The notes below the pieces were generated by a model. It was given only the letters and a program-made list of their open reading frames with translations. It was not told where the DNA came from and did not search any database. This document shows, piece after piece, positions 8,291 to 17,383 of a stretch of 64,000 nucleotides of DNA. Each line of letters starts with the position of its first letter. Within the stretch, counting starts at the first letter, position 1. Position numbers and translations under genes: made by a program. This DNA is from JAOUJD01 sp963726405 (GTDB taxonomy: Bacteria; Pseudomonadota; Gammaproteobacteria; Burkholderiales; Burkholderiaceae_F): contig CAVSCF010000011.1 of the NCBI GenBank assembly GCA_963726405.1, forward strand, positions 186,001 through 250,000, in the 5' to 3' direction.

Positions 8291-9631
8291 TCAGGATGCC
8301 CCGGACGTGAGCAGAACCTGCCGACATCTATTCTGCCACGCCCCTACATTCGGCATGAGGTCCGGCTGCGCAGAAGACCCGACAATGTGTCTCCCTTCGA
8401 CAACACGCTGCCCGGCGACCCAGACATCGCTGACCTGCTCGCGTCCGGCCGAGTAAACGAGATGCGAAATCACGTCATAGAGCGGCTGCGTTTCGGGGTA
8501 CGAAAGGTCGAAGGCGACGAGGTCGGCCTCCTTGCCGGGTTCGATCGATCCGATCCGGTCGCGCAGCCCGAGCGCCTGCGCTCCGCCGAGGGTGGCCGCC
8601 TCGAGGGCGGCGGGGGCGGGGAGCACGCTGGCGTCCTCCGCGGCCCCTTTGGCCAGGAGAGCCGCCAGACGCAGTTCGGAAAGCATGTCGACGCGGTTAT
8701 TGCTGGCCGCGCCATCTGTGCCGATAGCCAGGTTGACGCCGGCAGCGACTGCGGCGGCGATCGATGCAATGCCGCTCCCGAGCTTCAGGTTGGAGGCCGG
8801 GCAGTGCGCGATGGACGCGCCGCGCTCCGCCAGCAACTCCATCTCCGCGTCGTCCAGATGAACCGCATGCACGGCGATCAGCCTTTCCGAGACGAGGCCG
8901 AGGCGGTCCAGCCGGGCAAGCGGCCGACAGCCGTACTGCGCCATGGACCGGCGGACCTCGTCGTCGGTCTCGTGCACGTGGGTGTGGATCGGAAGATCGA
9001 GTTCGTCCGCGAGCATTGCAATCCGGCGCAGCGTGGCGTCGCTGACGGTATAGGGCGCGTGCGGGGCCAGCGTGAAGCTGACCAGCGGATCGTCGCGCAG
9101 GCTGTCACGGGCCGCCAGGCCCTTGCGCAGGTAGTCCTCGGCGTCCGAGGCGTAGGCCGTCGGGAACTCGATCGCAATGATCCCGGCCACCACCCGCATG
9201 CCCAGCGCCCGGAAGGCACGAACGCTGGCCTCCGGATAGAAGTACATGTCCGACGCGCAGGTGGTGCCCGAGCGGAGCATCTCGAGCGCCGCGAGGCGGC
9301 CGCCGTCGTAGACGAACTCCGGGGCCACGAGGGCTTTTTCCAGCGGCCAGATGCGCTCGGTCAGCCAGCGCATCAGCGACAGGTCGTCGCCTACGCCCCG
9401 CAGCAGGGTCATTGCGGCATGCGTGTGCGCGTTGACGAGGCCCGGCGTGACGGCATGGTGGGGAAGATGAATCGCCTCGCGCGCCCGGTAGCGGCCGGCC
9501 GCTTCCTGGCTCGGCAGCACGGCAACGATCCGGCCGCCTTCGATCGCCACCGCATGCTCGTCGAGCACGAGGCCGCGCGGCACCACCGGGATGACCCAGC
9601 GGCAGTGGAGGAGGGTGTCGACGTCGATCAT
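8291..9631 (-). CDS. mtaD: 5-methylthioadenosine/S-adenosylhomocysteine deaminase (metal-dependent amidohydrolase)
   Basis: This is a 446-residue cytoplasmic amidohydrolase. Metal-binding motifs are in the expected order: NAHTHAAMTLLRG (His69, His71), HTHVHETDDEV (His218 region), a later His in AVHAVHLDD, and IGTDGAASNN (Asp306). The family deaminates methylthioadenosine and S-adenosylhomocysteine, helping recycle products of SAM metabolism. The ATG at 9631 was chosen because upstream sequence in this frame lies antisense to gyrA and is not family-like. In many betaproteobacteria mtaD is followed by ubiG. Here the next gene is the ompA-type gene 89 bases away, with no ubiG in the window. Divergent from gyrA. 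Confidence 0.85.
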   Translation of the reverse strand: MIDVDTLLHCRWVIPVVPRGLVLDEHAVAIEGGRIVAVLPSQEAAGRYRAREAIHLPHHAVTPGLVNAHTHAAMTLLRGVGDDLSLMRWLTERIWPLEKALVAPEFVYDGGRLAALEMLRSGTTCASDMYFYPEASVRAFRALGMRVVAGIIAIEFPTAYASDAEDYLRKGLAARDSLRDDPLVSFTLAPHAPYTVSDATLRRIAMLADELDLPIHTHVHETDDEVRRSMAQYGCRPLARLDRLGLVSERLIAVHAVHLDDAEMELLAERGASIAHCPASNLKLGSGIASIAAAVAAGVNLAIGTDGAASNNRVDMLSELRLAALLAKGAAEDASVLPAPAALEAATLGGAQALGLRDRIGSIEPGKEADLVAFDLSYPETQPLYDVISHLVYSAGREQVSDVWVAGQRVVEGRHIVGSSAQPDLMPNVGAWQNRCRQVLLTSGAS

Positions 9632-9666
9632 CGGGCCGGGCGCAGAGTGCGCGCGATTACAGCACA

Positions 9667-9723
9667 CCCCTCTGTCCCCATCAGTAAAAGAGGGGCCGGA
9701 GGAGCAAGAAAAGAGGGGTCCGG
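9667..9723. repeat. Short inverted/direct repeat in the mtaD-gyrA divergent region
   Basis: CCCCTCT at 9667-9673 can pair with AGAGGGG at 9689-9695 or with a second copy at 9712-9718. The second copy belongs to a near-repeat of AAAGAGGGGCCGG (about 9687-9699 and 9710-9723). The two pairings exclude each other. It sits about 60 bases before the gyrA start. Function unknown; it could be regulatory or a remnant of a dispersed repeat. Confidence 0.4.
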
Positions 9724-9781
9724 CTGATAAACTTTCATATTTGCCGCGCGCCCTCTGTGGCCGCCTTCGGACGCCCCCTCG

Positions 9782-12403
9782 ATGGATCAGTTTGCCAAGG
9801 AAACCCTGCCGATCTCGCTCGAAGAGGAGATGCGGCGTTCCTATCTCGACTACGCGATGAGCGTCATCGTCGGGCGTGCCTTGCCCGACGTGCGCGACGG
9901 GCTGAAGCCCGTGCATCGGCGCGTGCTGTTCGCGATGCACGAGTTGTCGAACCACTGGAACCGCGCCTACAAGAAGTCGGCCCGCATCGTGGGCGACGTC
10001 ATCGGCAAATACCATCCGCACGGCGACCAGGCGGTGTACGACACGATCGTCCGCATGGCGCAGGACTTTTCGCTGCGCTACATGCTGGTCGACGGCCAGG
10101 GCAACTTCGGCTCGGTCGACGGCGACAGCGCGGCCGCGATGCGTTACACCGAGATCCGGCTGGCGAAGATCGCGCACGAACTGCTGGCCGACATCGAGAA
10201 GGAAACGGTCGACTTCGGTCCCAACTACGACGGCTCGGAGAAGGAACCGCTGCTGCTGCCCGCCAAGGTGCCGAACCTGCTGGTCAACGGCAGCTCGGGC
10301 ATCGCGGTCGGGATGGCCACCAACATTCCCCCGCATAACCTGAACGAGGTGGTGGATGGCTGCCTGGCGCTGCTGCGCAATCCGGCGACCGCGCTCGACG
10401 ACCTGATCGAACTCATTCCGGCGCCCGACTTCCCCACGGCCGGGATCATCTACGGCATGGACGGCGTGCGCGAGGGTTATCGCACCGGCCGGGGCCGTGT
10501 CGTGATGCGTGCCAAGACGCACTTCGAGGAAATCGACCGCGGAACGCGGGCGGCGATCATCGTCGACGAGCTCCCGTACCAGGTGAACAAGCGCGTGCTG
10601 CTCGAGCGGATCGCCGAACTGGTCAACGAGAAGAAACTCGAGGGCATTTCCGACATCCGGGACGAGTCCGACAAATCGGGCATGCGCGTGGTGTTCGAGC
10701 TCAAGCGCAATGAAGTGCCCGAGGTGGTGCTGAACAACCTGTACAAGCAGACCCAGCTGCAGGACACGTTCGGCATCAACATGGTTGCCCTGGTGGACGG
10801 CCAGCCGCGCCTGCTGAACCTGAAGCAGATGATCGAGGCCTTCCTGTCGCACCGGCGGGAAGTGGTCACGCGGCGTACGGTCTTCGAACTGCGCGAGGCA
10901 CGCAAACGCGGCCACGTGCTCGAAGGCCTGGCCGTCGCGCTCGCGAACATCGACGAGTTCATCGCGATCATCAAGGCCGCGCCGACGCCCCCGGTCGCGA
11001 AGACGGGGCTGATGGCGCGGGCCTGGGATTCGTCCCTCGTCCGCGAGATGCTCACGCGGGCGGGCAGCGACATGGCGGCCTTCCGCCCGGACGGACTGGA
11101 CCCGCAATACGGACTGCACGGCGACGGCCTGTACCGGCTGTCGGACGAGCAGGCGGAGCAGATCCTGCAGATGCGCCTGCAGCGCCTGACCGGCCTCGAG
11201 CAGGACAAGATCGTGAACGAGTACCGCGAGGTGATGGAGAAGATCGCCGATCTGCTCGACATCCTCGCCCGGCCCTCGCGTATCACGGACATCATCGGCG
11301 ACGAGCTGCTCGCGCTGAAGAGCGAGTTCGGAGATGCCCGGCGATCGGAGATCGTCCGCAGCGCGCAGGACCTCATGACCGAGGACCTGATCGCGCCGGA
11401 GGACATGGTCGTCACGCTGTCGCACACCGGCTACATCAAGAGCCAGCCGCTGGCCGACTACCGCGCCCAGCGGCGTGGCGGCCGCGGCAAGCAGGCGGCG
11501 GCGACGCGCGAGGACGACTGGATCGACCAGCTGTTCATCGCCAACACGCACGACACGATCCTGTGCTTCTCGGACCGGGGGCGGCTCTACTGGCTCAAGG
11601 TCTGGGAAGTGCCGCAGGGCACGCGCACCTCGCGCGGCAAGCCGATCGTGAACATGTTCCCGCTCACCGAGAACGAGAAGATCACGGTCGTGCTGCCGAT
11701 CAAGCAGTACGACGAGGAGCACTTCGTCTTCATGGCGACGGCGATGGGCACGGTGAAGAAGACCGCGCTCACGGAGTTCTCCAATCCGCGCAAGGCGGGG
11801 ATCATCGCGGTCGACCTCGACCCTGGCGACTACCTGATCGGCGCGGCCATCACCGACGGCAAGCACGACGTCATGCTGTTCTCCGACGCCGGCAAGGCGG
11901 TGCGCTTCGACGAGAACGACGTCCGTCCGATGGGCCGCCAGGCGCGCGGCGTGCGCGGAATGCAGCTCGACGACCAGCAGCAGGTCATCGCGCTGCTGGT
12001 CGCGGAAGACGAGCAGCAAAGCGTCCTGACCGCGACCGAGAACGGCTTCGGCAAGCGCACGCCGATCGTCGAGTACACCCGGCACGGCCGTGCCACGAAG
12101 GGCATGATCGCCATCTCGACCAGCGAGCGGAATGGCAGGGTCGTTGCCGCCACGCTGGTCCGCGAAGACGACGAAGTGATGCTCATCACCACGGGCGGCG
12201 TGCTGATCCGCACCCGCGTCTCGGAGATCCGCGAGATGGGCCGCGCCACCCAAGGCGTGACGCTGATCGCGCTCGATGACGGCACCAAGCTGTCGGGTCT
12301 GCAGCGCGTCGTCGAGCGGGACAGCGAGAACGGCGGGGACATCGGAGGCGAACCGGTGGACGATGGCCCGTCGGTGGCACCGGCCTCACCCGCCGGGGAC
12401 TGA
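9782..12403 (+). CDS. gyrA: DNA gyrase subunit A
   Basis: This is an 873-residue type II topoisomerase subunit, the usual length. It breaks and rejoins DNA through Tyr122 (AAMRYTE) and, with GyrB, adds negative supercoils. The GyrA box QRRGGRG is at 563-569, which marks gyrase as opposed to topoisomerase IV, and the C-terminal beta-pinwheel follows. The numbering matches E. coli at the N-terminus. The quinolone-resistance region reads HPHGDQAVYD, so residue 83 is Gln (codon 10028-10030) where E. coli has Ser; Asp87 is kept. Start ATG at 9782 begins the standard N-terminus. serC starts one base after the stop. Confidence 0.97.
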   Translation: MDQFAKETLPISLEEEMRRSYLDYAMSVIVGRALPDVRDGLKPVHRRVLFAMHELSNHWNRAYKKSARIVGDVIGKYHPHGDQAVYDTIVRMAQDFSLRYMLVDGQGNFGSVDGDSAAAMRYTEIRLAKIAHELLADIEKETVDFGPNYDGSEKEPLLLPAKVPNLLVNGSSGIAVGMATNIPPHNLNEVVDGCLALLRNPATALDDLIELIPAPDFPTAGIIYGMDGVREGYRTGRGRVVMRAKTHFEEIDRGTRAAIIVDELPYQVNKRVLLERIAELVNEKKLEGISDIRDESDKSGMRVVFELKRNEVPEVVLNNLYKQTQLQDTFGINMVALVDGQPRLLNLKQMIEAFLSHRREVVTRRTVFELREARKRGHVLEGLAVALANIDEFIAIIKAAPTPPVAKTGLMARAWDSSLVREMLTRAGSDMAAFRPDGLDPQYGLHGDGLYRLSDEQAEQILQMRLQRLTGLEQDKIVNEYREVMEKIADLLDILARPSRITDIIGDELLALKSEFGDARRSEIVRSAQDLMTEDLIAPEDMVVTLSHTGYIKSQPLADYRAQRRGGRGKQAAATREDDWIDQLFIANTHDTILCFSDRGRLYWLKVWEVPQGTRTSRGKPIVNMFPLTENEKITVVLPIKQYDEEHFVFMATAMGTVKKTALTEFSNPRKAGIIAVDLDPGDYLIGAAITDGKHDVMLFSDAGKAVRFDENDVRPMGRQARGVRGMQLDDQQQVIALLVAEDEQQSVLTATENGFGKRTPIVEYTRHGRATKGMIAISTSERNGRVVAATLVREDDEVMLITTGGVLIRTRVSEIREMGRATQGVTLIALDDGTKLSGLQRVVERDSENGGDIGGEPVDDGPSVAPASPAGD

Positions 12404-12404
12404 C

Positions 12405-13484
12405 ATGCGCGTCTACAACTTCTCGTCGGGTCCGGCCAAGCTGCCCGAGGAGGTGTTGCGGCAGGCCGGCGAGGAGATGCTGTCGTGGCACGGCAAGGGC
12501 TACTCCATCATGGAGACGAGCCACCGCAGCCCGGAATTCACCACCATCATCGAAGAGACCGAAGAACTCCTTCGATCGCTGCTCGGCATCCCGGCCGACT
12601 ACAGCGTGTTGCTGCTCCAGGGCGGTGCGCACCTGCAGTTCGCCATGGTGCCGCTCAACCTGCTCGGCCCGAAGACCAACGCCGATTACCTGTTGACGGG
12701 CATCTGGTCCGAGAAGGCGGCCGAGGAAGGACGCCGTTTCTGCAACGTCAACGTCATCGCCGACAACGCCGCGGACGGCCGCACGGCGGTGCCTGAACAG
12801 GCGGCCCTGAAATTCGACCCGTCCGCCGCGTTCGTGCACTACTGCTCCAACGAGACCATCAACGGCCTGGAGTTCTCGTACGTGCCCGACACCGGCGGCG
12901 TGCCGCTGGTGGCCGACATGTCGTCCCACTTCCTGTCGCGGCCGCTCGACGTTTCGCGTTTCGGCGTGATCTACGCCGGCGCCCAGAAGAATTTCGGGCC
13001 GGCCGGGCTCACGCTGGTCGTCGTGCGCAACGACCTCGTCGGCCGCTGCTCGCCGCGCTGGCCGACCATGCTCGACTACAAGACGTACTCCGAGGCGCAC
13101 TCGATGTACAACACGCCGCCGACGTATTCCGTCTACATCGCCAACCTCGTGCTGAAGTGGCTGCAGGCGCAGGGCGGGGTCGAGGGCATCGAGCGACGGA
13201 ACATCGAGAAAGCGACGCTGCTGTACGACACCATCGATCGCTCCGGTTTCTATTCGAACCGCATCAACAAGCGCGACCGCTCCCGCATGAACGTGCCGTT
13301 CTCGCTGGCGGACGCGAAGCTCGACGGCCAGTTCCTCAAGGAGGCCGGCGAACGCGGCCTGGTGCAGCTGAAGGGCCATCGTCTGGTCGGCGGAATGCGG
13401 GCGTCCATCTACAACGCGATGCCGCCGGAAGGCGTGCGTGCGCTGTGCGATTTCATGCTTGATTTCGAGCGCCGCCATGGCTGA
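12405..13484 (+). CDS. serC: Phosphoserine aminotransferase
   Basis: This is a 359-residue PLP enzyme of serine (and pyridoxal phosphate) biosynthesis that interconverts 3-phosphohydroxypyruvate and phosphoserine with glutamate. It begins MRVYNFSSGPAKLPEEV, the family's standard N-terminus. The PLP lysine is Lys195 in AGAQKNFGPAG. It starts one base after the gyrA stop and overlaps pheA by eight bases, so gyrA-serC-pheA are probably translated in a coupled way. Confidence 0.96.
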   Translation: MRVYNFSSGPAKLPEEVLRQAGEEMLSWHGKGYSIMETSHRSPEFTTIIEETEELLRSLLGIPADYSVLLLQGGAHLQFAMVPLNLLGPKTNADYLLTGIWSEKAAEEGRRFCNVNVIADNAADGRTAVPEQAALKFDPSAAFVHYCSNETINGLEFSYVPDTGGVPLVADMSSHFLSRPLDVSRFGVIYAGAQKNFGPAGLTLVVVRNDLVGRCSPRWPTMLDYKTYSEAHSMYNTPPTYSVYIANLVLKWLQAQGGVEGIERRNIEKATLLYDTIDRSGFYSNRINKRDRSRMNVPFSLADAKLDGQFLKEAGERGLVQLKGHRLVGGMRASIYNAMPPEGVRALCDFMLDFERRHG

Positions 13485-14568
13485 TCCACTCGACGAACGG
13501 CTGAAGCCGCTGCGCGACGCCATCGACGCCATCGACGGCAAGCTGGTCGAACTGCTGAACGAGCGTGCACGCGTTGCCGCCGAGGTGGGACGCATCAAGC
13601 ATGAAGTCGGTGCGCCGGTGTTCCGGCCGGAGCGGGAAGCGGAGGTCCTTCGGAAGGTGGCCTCCCGCAGCGCCGGCCCGCTCGGCGAGTCGGCGTTGTC
13701 GAACGTGTTCCGTGAAGTGATGTCCGCGTGCCGCGCAATCGAGCGACCGTTGACCGTCGCCTACCTTGGCCCGCCGGGGACGTTCTCCGAGATCGCCATG
13801 CAGCGGCAATTCGGATCGAGCGTGAGCGGGTTGCCGTGCACGACGCTCGACGAGGTGTTCCGCGCCACCGAGGCGGGGGGCGCGGATTTCGGCATCGTTC
13901 CGATCGAGAACTCGTCCGAAGGCGCCGTCAGCCGGACGCTCGACCTGCTGCTCGCGACGCCCTTGCGCGTCCTGGGCGAGGTGTCGGTGCCGGTGCAGCA
14001 CAACCTGCTCACCCGCACCGGGTCGATGGCCGGCGTCAGCCGCGTGTGCGCGCACTCGCAGGCACTCGCGCAGTGCGCGGGATGGCTGAACCAGCACTGG
14101 CCGTCGATCGAGCGGCAGGCGGTGGCGAGCAACGGCGAAGCCGCACGCATGGCGTCGGAAGACGTGACCGTCGCCGCCATTGCCGGCGACCGGGCCGCGC
14201 AGCGCTACGCGCTGCACGCGGTGGCGGCGCACATCCAGGACGACCCCAACAACCGGACCCGCTTCGCCGTGATCGGCGCACAGGCGACACAACCGTCCAC
14301 GCCACCGGCGCGCGACAAGACATCGCTGATCCTGTCCGTGGCGAACCGTGCAGGCGCCGTCTTCCACATGCTCAAGCCGCTCGCGTCGCACGGCGTGTCG
14401 ATGACGCGCTTCGAGTCGCGGCCGGCCCGCGTCGGCACCTGGGAGTACTACTTCTACGTGGACGTCGAAGGCCACGGGGACGATCCGAAAGTCGCCGCGG
14501 CACTGGGCGAACTGCAGAAGGAGTGCGCTTTCTACAAGTGCCTGGGCTCGTACCCGGCGGAGCAATGA
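13477..14568 (+). CDS. pheA: Bifunctional chorismate mutase/prephenate dehydratase (P-protein)
   Basis: This is a 363-residue enzyme with three parts. An AroQ-type chorismate mutase occupies about residues 1-85 (LRDAIDAIDGKLVELLNERA). A prephenate dehydratase occupies about 90-270 (AYLGPPGTFSE; IVPIENSSEGAV; NNRTRFAVIG). A C-terminal ACT regulatory domain carries the phenylalanine-binding ESRP motif (FESRPARVGTW). It converts chorismate to phenylpyruvate and is likely feedback-inhibited by phenylalanine. Start MADPLDERL at 13477 overlaps the end of serC. Confidence 0.96.
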   Translation: MADPLDERLKPLRDAIDAIDGKLVELLNERARVAAEVGRIKHEVGAPVFRPEREAEVLRKVASRSAGPLGESALSNVFREVMSACRAIERPLTVAYLGPPGTFSEIAMQRQFGSSVSGLPCTTLDEVFRATEAGGADFGIVPIENSSEGAVSRTLDLLLATPLRVLGEVSVPVQHNLLTRTGSMAGVSRVCAHSQALAQCAGWLNQHWPSIERQAVASNGEAARMASEDVTVAAIAGDRAAQRYALHAVAAHIQDDPNNRTRFAVIGAQATQPSTPPARDKTSLILSVANRAGAVFHMLKPLASHGVSMTRFESRPARVGTWEYYFYVDVEGHGDDPKVAAALGELQKECAFYKCLGSYPAEQ

Positions 14569-14578
14569 CGGAGGCAGG

Positions 14579-15700
14579 ATGGCGGCGAACGCAGTGAACG
14601 ACCTTCCCGCGCCCGACCACGTGCGTGCCATCGCGCCTTACCAGGCGGGCAAGCCGATCGAGGAACTCGCGCGCGAATTCGGGCTCGACCCTCGCTCGAT
14701 CGTGAAGCTGGCCTCGAACGAGAATCCGCTAGGCATGCCGGAGACGGCGCGCAAGGCGATGGTCGCGGCGATGCAGGACATGGGGCGCTACCCGGACTCC
14801 AACGGCTTCGCGCTGAAGGCCGCGCTCGGGGCGAAGTTCGGCGTGCCGCTCGACTGGATCACGCTCGGCAACGGCAGCAACGACATCCTGGAACTGGCCG
14901 CCGCCGCGGTCCTCGCGCCGCGACGCAGTTGCATCTACGCGCAGCATTCCTTCGCCGTCTATGCGCTGGCAACGCAGGCCCGGGGCGCGCGAGCGATCGT
15001 GGTGCCGGCGCGCGCGCTCGGCCACGACCTCGAGGCCATGGCCGCCGCCGTCGAGGACGACACCGCGCTCATCTATGTGGCCAACCCGAACAATCCCACC
15101 GGCACGTATCTCACGGCGGACGCGGTCGAGGCCTTCCTGCAGCGCGTGCCGTCGCGTGTCGTGGTCGTGCTCGACGAGGCCTACAACGAGTACCTGCGTC
15201 CGGAGTTGCGCACCGATTCCGTGGCCTGGGTGCGGCGCTTTCCGAACCTGCTGCTGTCGCGGACATTTTCCAAGGCGTTCGGCCTGGCCGGCCTGCGCGT
15301 CGGCTACGGCATCGCGCAGGCGCCCCTGACGGATCTGCTCAATCGGGTGCGGCAGCCCTTCAACGTGAACTCGGCGGCCCAGGCCGCCGCCGTCGCCGCA
15401 CTCGGCGACGAGGAGTTCCTCGCGCGCAGCTACGCGCTGAACCTGAGCGGCATGCAGCAACTGACGCAGGGCTTCGACGCGCTGGGTCTCGAACACGTGC
15501 CGAGCTACGGCAATTTCGTTCTGGTGAAAGTCGGAGCGGCCGGGCGCGTGTACCAGGAACTGCTCAAGCGCGGCGTCATCGTCAGGCCGGTGGCCAACTA
15601 CCAGTTGCCCGAGTGGCTGCGTGTATCGATCGGCCTGCCCGAGGAGAACCAGCGCTTCCTCGACGCCTTGCCCGGCGCCCTGGTCGCTGCACGCCAGTGA
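14579..15700 (+). CDS. hisC: Histidinol-phosphate aminotransferase
   Basis: This is a 373-residue fold-type I PLP aminotransferase. The PLP lysine is Lys232 in SRTFSKAFGLAGLRVGYG, and the cofactor region ANPNNPTGT is present. It transaminates imidazole-acetol phosphate in histidine biosynthesis. Copies sitting between pheA and tyrA in betaproteobacteria may also act on aromatic keto acids; that is inference. It starts 10 bases after pheA, and its stop overlaps the tyrA GTG start (GTGA). Confidence 0.93.
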   Translation: MAANAVNDLPAPDHVRAIAPYQAGKPIEELAREFGLDPRSIVKLASNENPLGMPETARKAMVAAMQDMGRYPDSNGFALKAALGAKFGVPLDWITLGNGSNDILELAAAAVLAPRRSCIYAQHSFAVYALATQARGARAIVVPARALGHDLEAMAAAVEDDTALIYVANPNNPTGTYLTADAVEAFLQRVPSRVVVVLDEAYNEYLRPELRTDSVAWVRRFPNLLLSRTFSKAFGLAGLRVGYGIAQAPLTDLLNRVRQPFNVNSAAQAAAVAALGDEEFLARSYALNLSGMQQLTQGFDALGLEHVPSYGNFVLVKVGAAGRVYQELLKRGVIVRPVANYQLPEWLRVSIGLPEENQRFLDALPGALVAARQ

Positions 15701-16563
15701 AGCTCGCGCTCATCGGCGTCGGCCTGATCGGCGGTTCCTTCGCGCGTGCGGCGCGGGCGGCCGGCGAGGTGAGCGAGGTCAGCGGCTTCGACGCCGACCC
15801 GACGGCATTGAAGCGCGCGCTCGCGCTCGGTGCCATCACCGAAGCGGCCGCCTCGGCGCAGGCGGCCGTCGAACAGGCCGATCTCGTGATGCTCGCCGTG
15901 CCCGTCGGCGCGATGCGTGGCGTGATGCGCGCGATCGCTCCGCACTTGCGCGCCGATGCGGTGGTGACGGACGTCGGCAGCACGAAGGCGGACGTGCTCG
16001 CGGCCGCGCGCGACGAACTGGGTTCCGCTTTCGCGCGCTTCGTGCCCGGCCATCCGATTGCCGGCCGCGAGACGCACGGTGTGCAGTTCTCGGACCCCGG
16101 GCTGTTCGAAGGCAAGCTCTTCATCGCGACCCCTGTCGACGAAACCGCGGAGAGCGCGGTCGCGCGCGTCGAGCGGTTGTGGCAGAGAGCGGGCTGCCGC
16201 GTCGAACGCATGGAGGCGGGCGAGCACGACCGCGTGTTTGCCGCCGTCAGCCATCTGCCGCACCTGCTGGCCTTCGCGCTGGTGGCGCAGATCGCGCGCG
16301 AGGACGATGCGCAGCGCAAGCTCGCGAAGGCGGGCGCGGGGTTCCGCGACTTCACACGCATCGCGGCATCGAGCCCGGCGATGTGGCGGGACATCTGTAT
16401 CGCCAACCGCGAGGCGCTGTCCGTCGAACTCGCCCGCTATCGCGCGCTGCTCGAGGAACTGCAATTCGCAATCGACGCGGGCGATGCCGCTGCACTCGAA
16501 GCGGTATTCAGTACCGCTGCCGAATGCCGACGCAGCCATGCGCCTCGGCTTGACGCCGAGTAG
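15697..16563 (+). CDS. tyrA: Prephenate dehydrogenase
   Basis: This is a 288-residue NAD-dependent enzyme of tyrosine synthesis. The Rossmann motif G7-V-G9-L-I-G12 stands at the extreme N-terminus, and the prephenate-binding GHPIAGRETHG segment lies in the middle. The GTG at 15697 overlaps the hisC stop by four bases, so translational coupling is expected. No chorismate mutase domain is fused; that activity is on pheA. In related genomes aroA follows directly, but here the pilin operon intervenes. Confidence 0.93.
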   Translation: MKLALIGVGLIGGSFARAARAAGEVSEVSGFDADPTALKRALALGAITEAAASAQAAVEQADLVMLAVPVGAMRGVMRAIAPHLRADAVVTDVGSTKADVLAAARDELGSAFARFVPGHPIAGRETHGVQFSDPGLFEGKLFIATPVDETAESAVARVERLWQRAGCRVERMEAGEHDRVFAAVSHLPHLLAFALVAQIAREDDAQRKLAKAGAGFRDFTRIAASSPAMWRDICIANREALSVELARYRALLEELQFAIDAGDAAALEAVFSTAAECRRSHAPRLDAE

Positions 16564-16792
16564 CGTCGGGTAATGCGGTCGGACTAGCGCATCCCGCGTT
16601 TGCAGGGGGTCGCCGATCGTTCGAAATCCGCCGTCGGGACTGGCCATTTCGAGAGTTAAGCCTCGCCTGCTGCGCAGCCCCGACAAATGCGGCCCGCTCG
16701 TCGCGGAGGAGGTTCCGTTGAGCGGTAGGCGCGGGCTTTGTCTTCTCGTCCTGCATATGCTTCTCATGGGGCGTAATGGGGGAGAAGTGCCG

Positions 16793-17383
16793 ATGCGTGC
16801 GCGCGGCTTCACGCTGGTCGAACTGCTGGTGGTCATGACGATCGGGGCAATCCTGGTCGCGGCTGCCGTGCCTTCGTTCTCGTGGTTCATCGCGACGACG
16901 CGTGCGGGCAATGCGGCGAACACCATGGTCGGCGCATTCGAACTCGCCCGCTCCGAAGCGATTCGCCGCAGCAACGTCGTGTCCGTCTGCCGCACGCTCG
17001 ATCCCAACGCGGCCGAGGCGGCCGTCGCGTGCAGCAATGCCGCCGGTGGTGGCTACGCGGCGGGCGACTGGGCGTCGGGCTGGGTCATGTTCGAGAAGCG
17101 CGGTGCGACGGCGGCGGGCACGTACGAGAACGGCGTCGACTTCATTCTCCAGCGCCAGCAGCCGATCGGTGTCGGCAACTGGCGCCTGGTCCTGCTCGGC
17201 AATCTGGGCGGTGCCGCCGTGGCCTACGACCGGTTCGGCACGGCGGCTTCGAGCGCGGGAACCTTCAGCGTCGACTACCGCGACCCCGCCAGTGCAACGT
17301 TGACCGGCGCCGCGCGCTGCGTCGTCGTGGCTGCCGTCACCGGTCGCCTCACCGTCAATCGACCCACCGCGGGAGCATGCTGA
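16793..17383 (+). CDS. fimT: GspH/FimT-family type IV minor pilin
   Basis: This is a 196-residue prepilin with a short leader MRARG and a cleavage site before FTLVELLVV, keeping Phe+1 and Glu+5. The hydrophobic N-terminal helix continues to about residue 30. The C-terminal globular part is of GspH/FimT type. FimT-like minor pilins help prime pilus assembly and in some species bind DNA during transformation. Start at 16793 follows a GGGGGAGAAG ribosome-binding site. First gene of a six-gene run whose members mostly overlap by 1-4 bases. Confidence 0.88.
   Translation: MRARGFTLVELLVVMTIGAILVAAAVPSFSWFIATTRAGNAANTMVGAFELARSEAIRRSNVVSVCRTLDPNAAEAAVACSNAAGGGYAAGDWASGWVMFEKRGATAAGTYENGVDFILQRQQPIGVGNWRLVLLGNLGGAAVAYDRFGTAASSAGTFSVDYRDPASATLTGAARCVVVAAVTGRLTVNRPTAGAC

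Noticed and set aside
9632..12253. N-terminal extension of mtaD antisense to gyrA
   Set aside because: The sequence upstream of MIDVDTLLHC is low-complexity shadow of gyrA and not amidohydrolase-like.
16600..16660. tRNA-like TTCGAAATCC segment
   Set aside because: No cloverleaf can be drawn around it and there is no acceptor stem or CCA.
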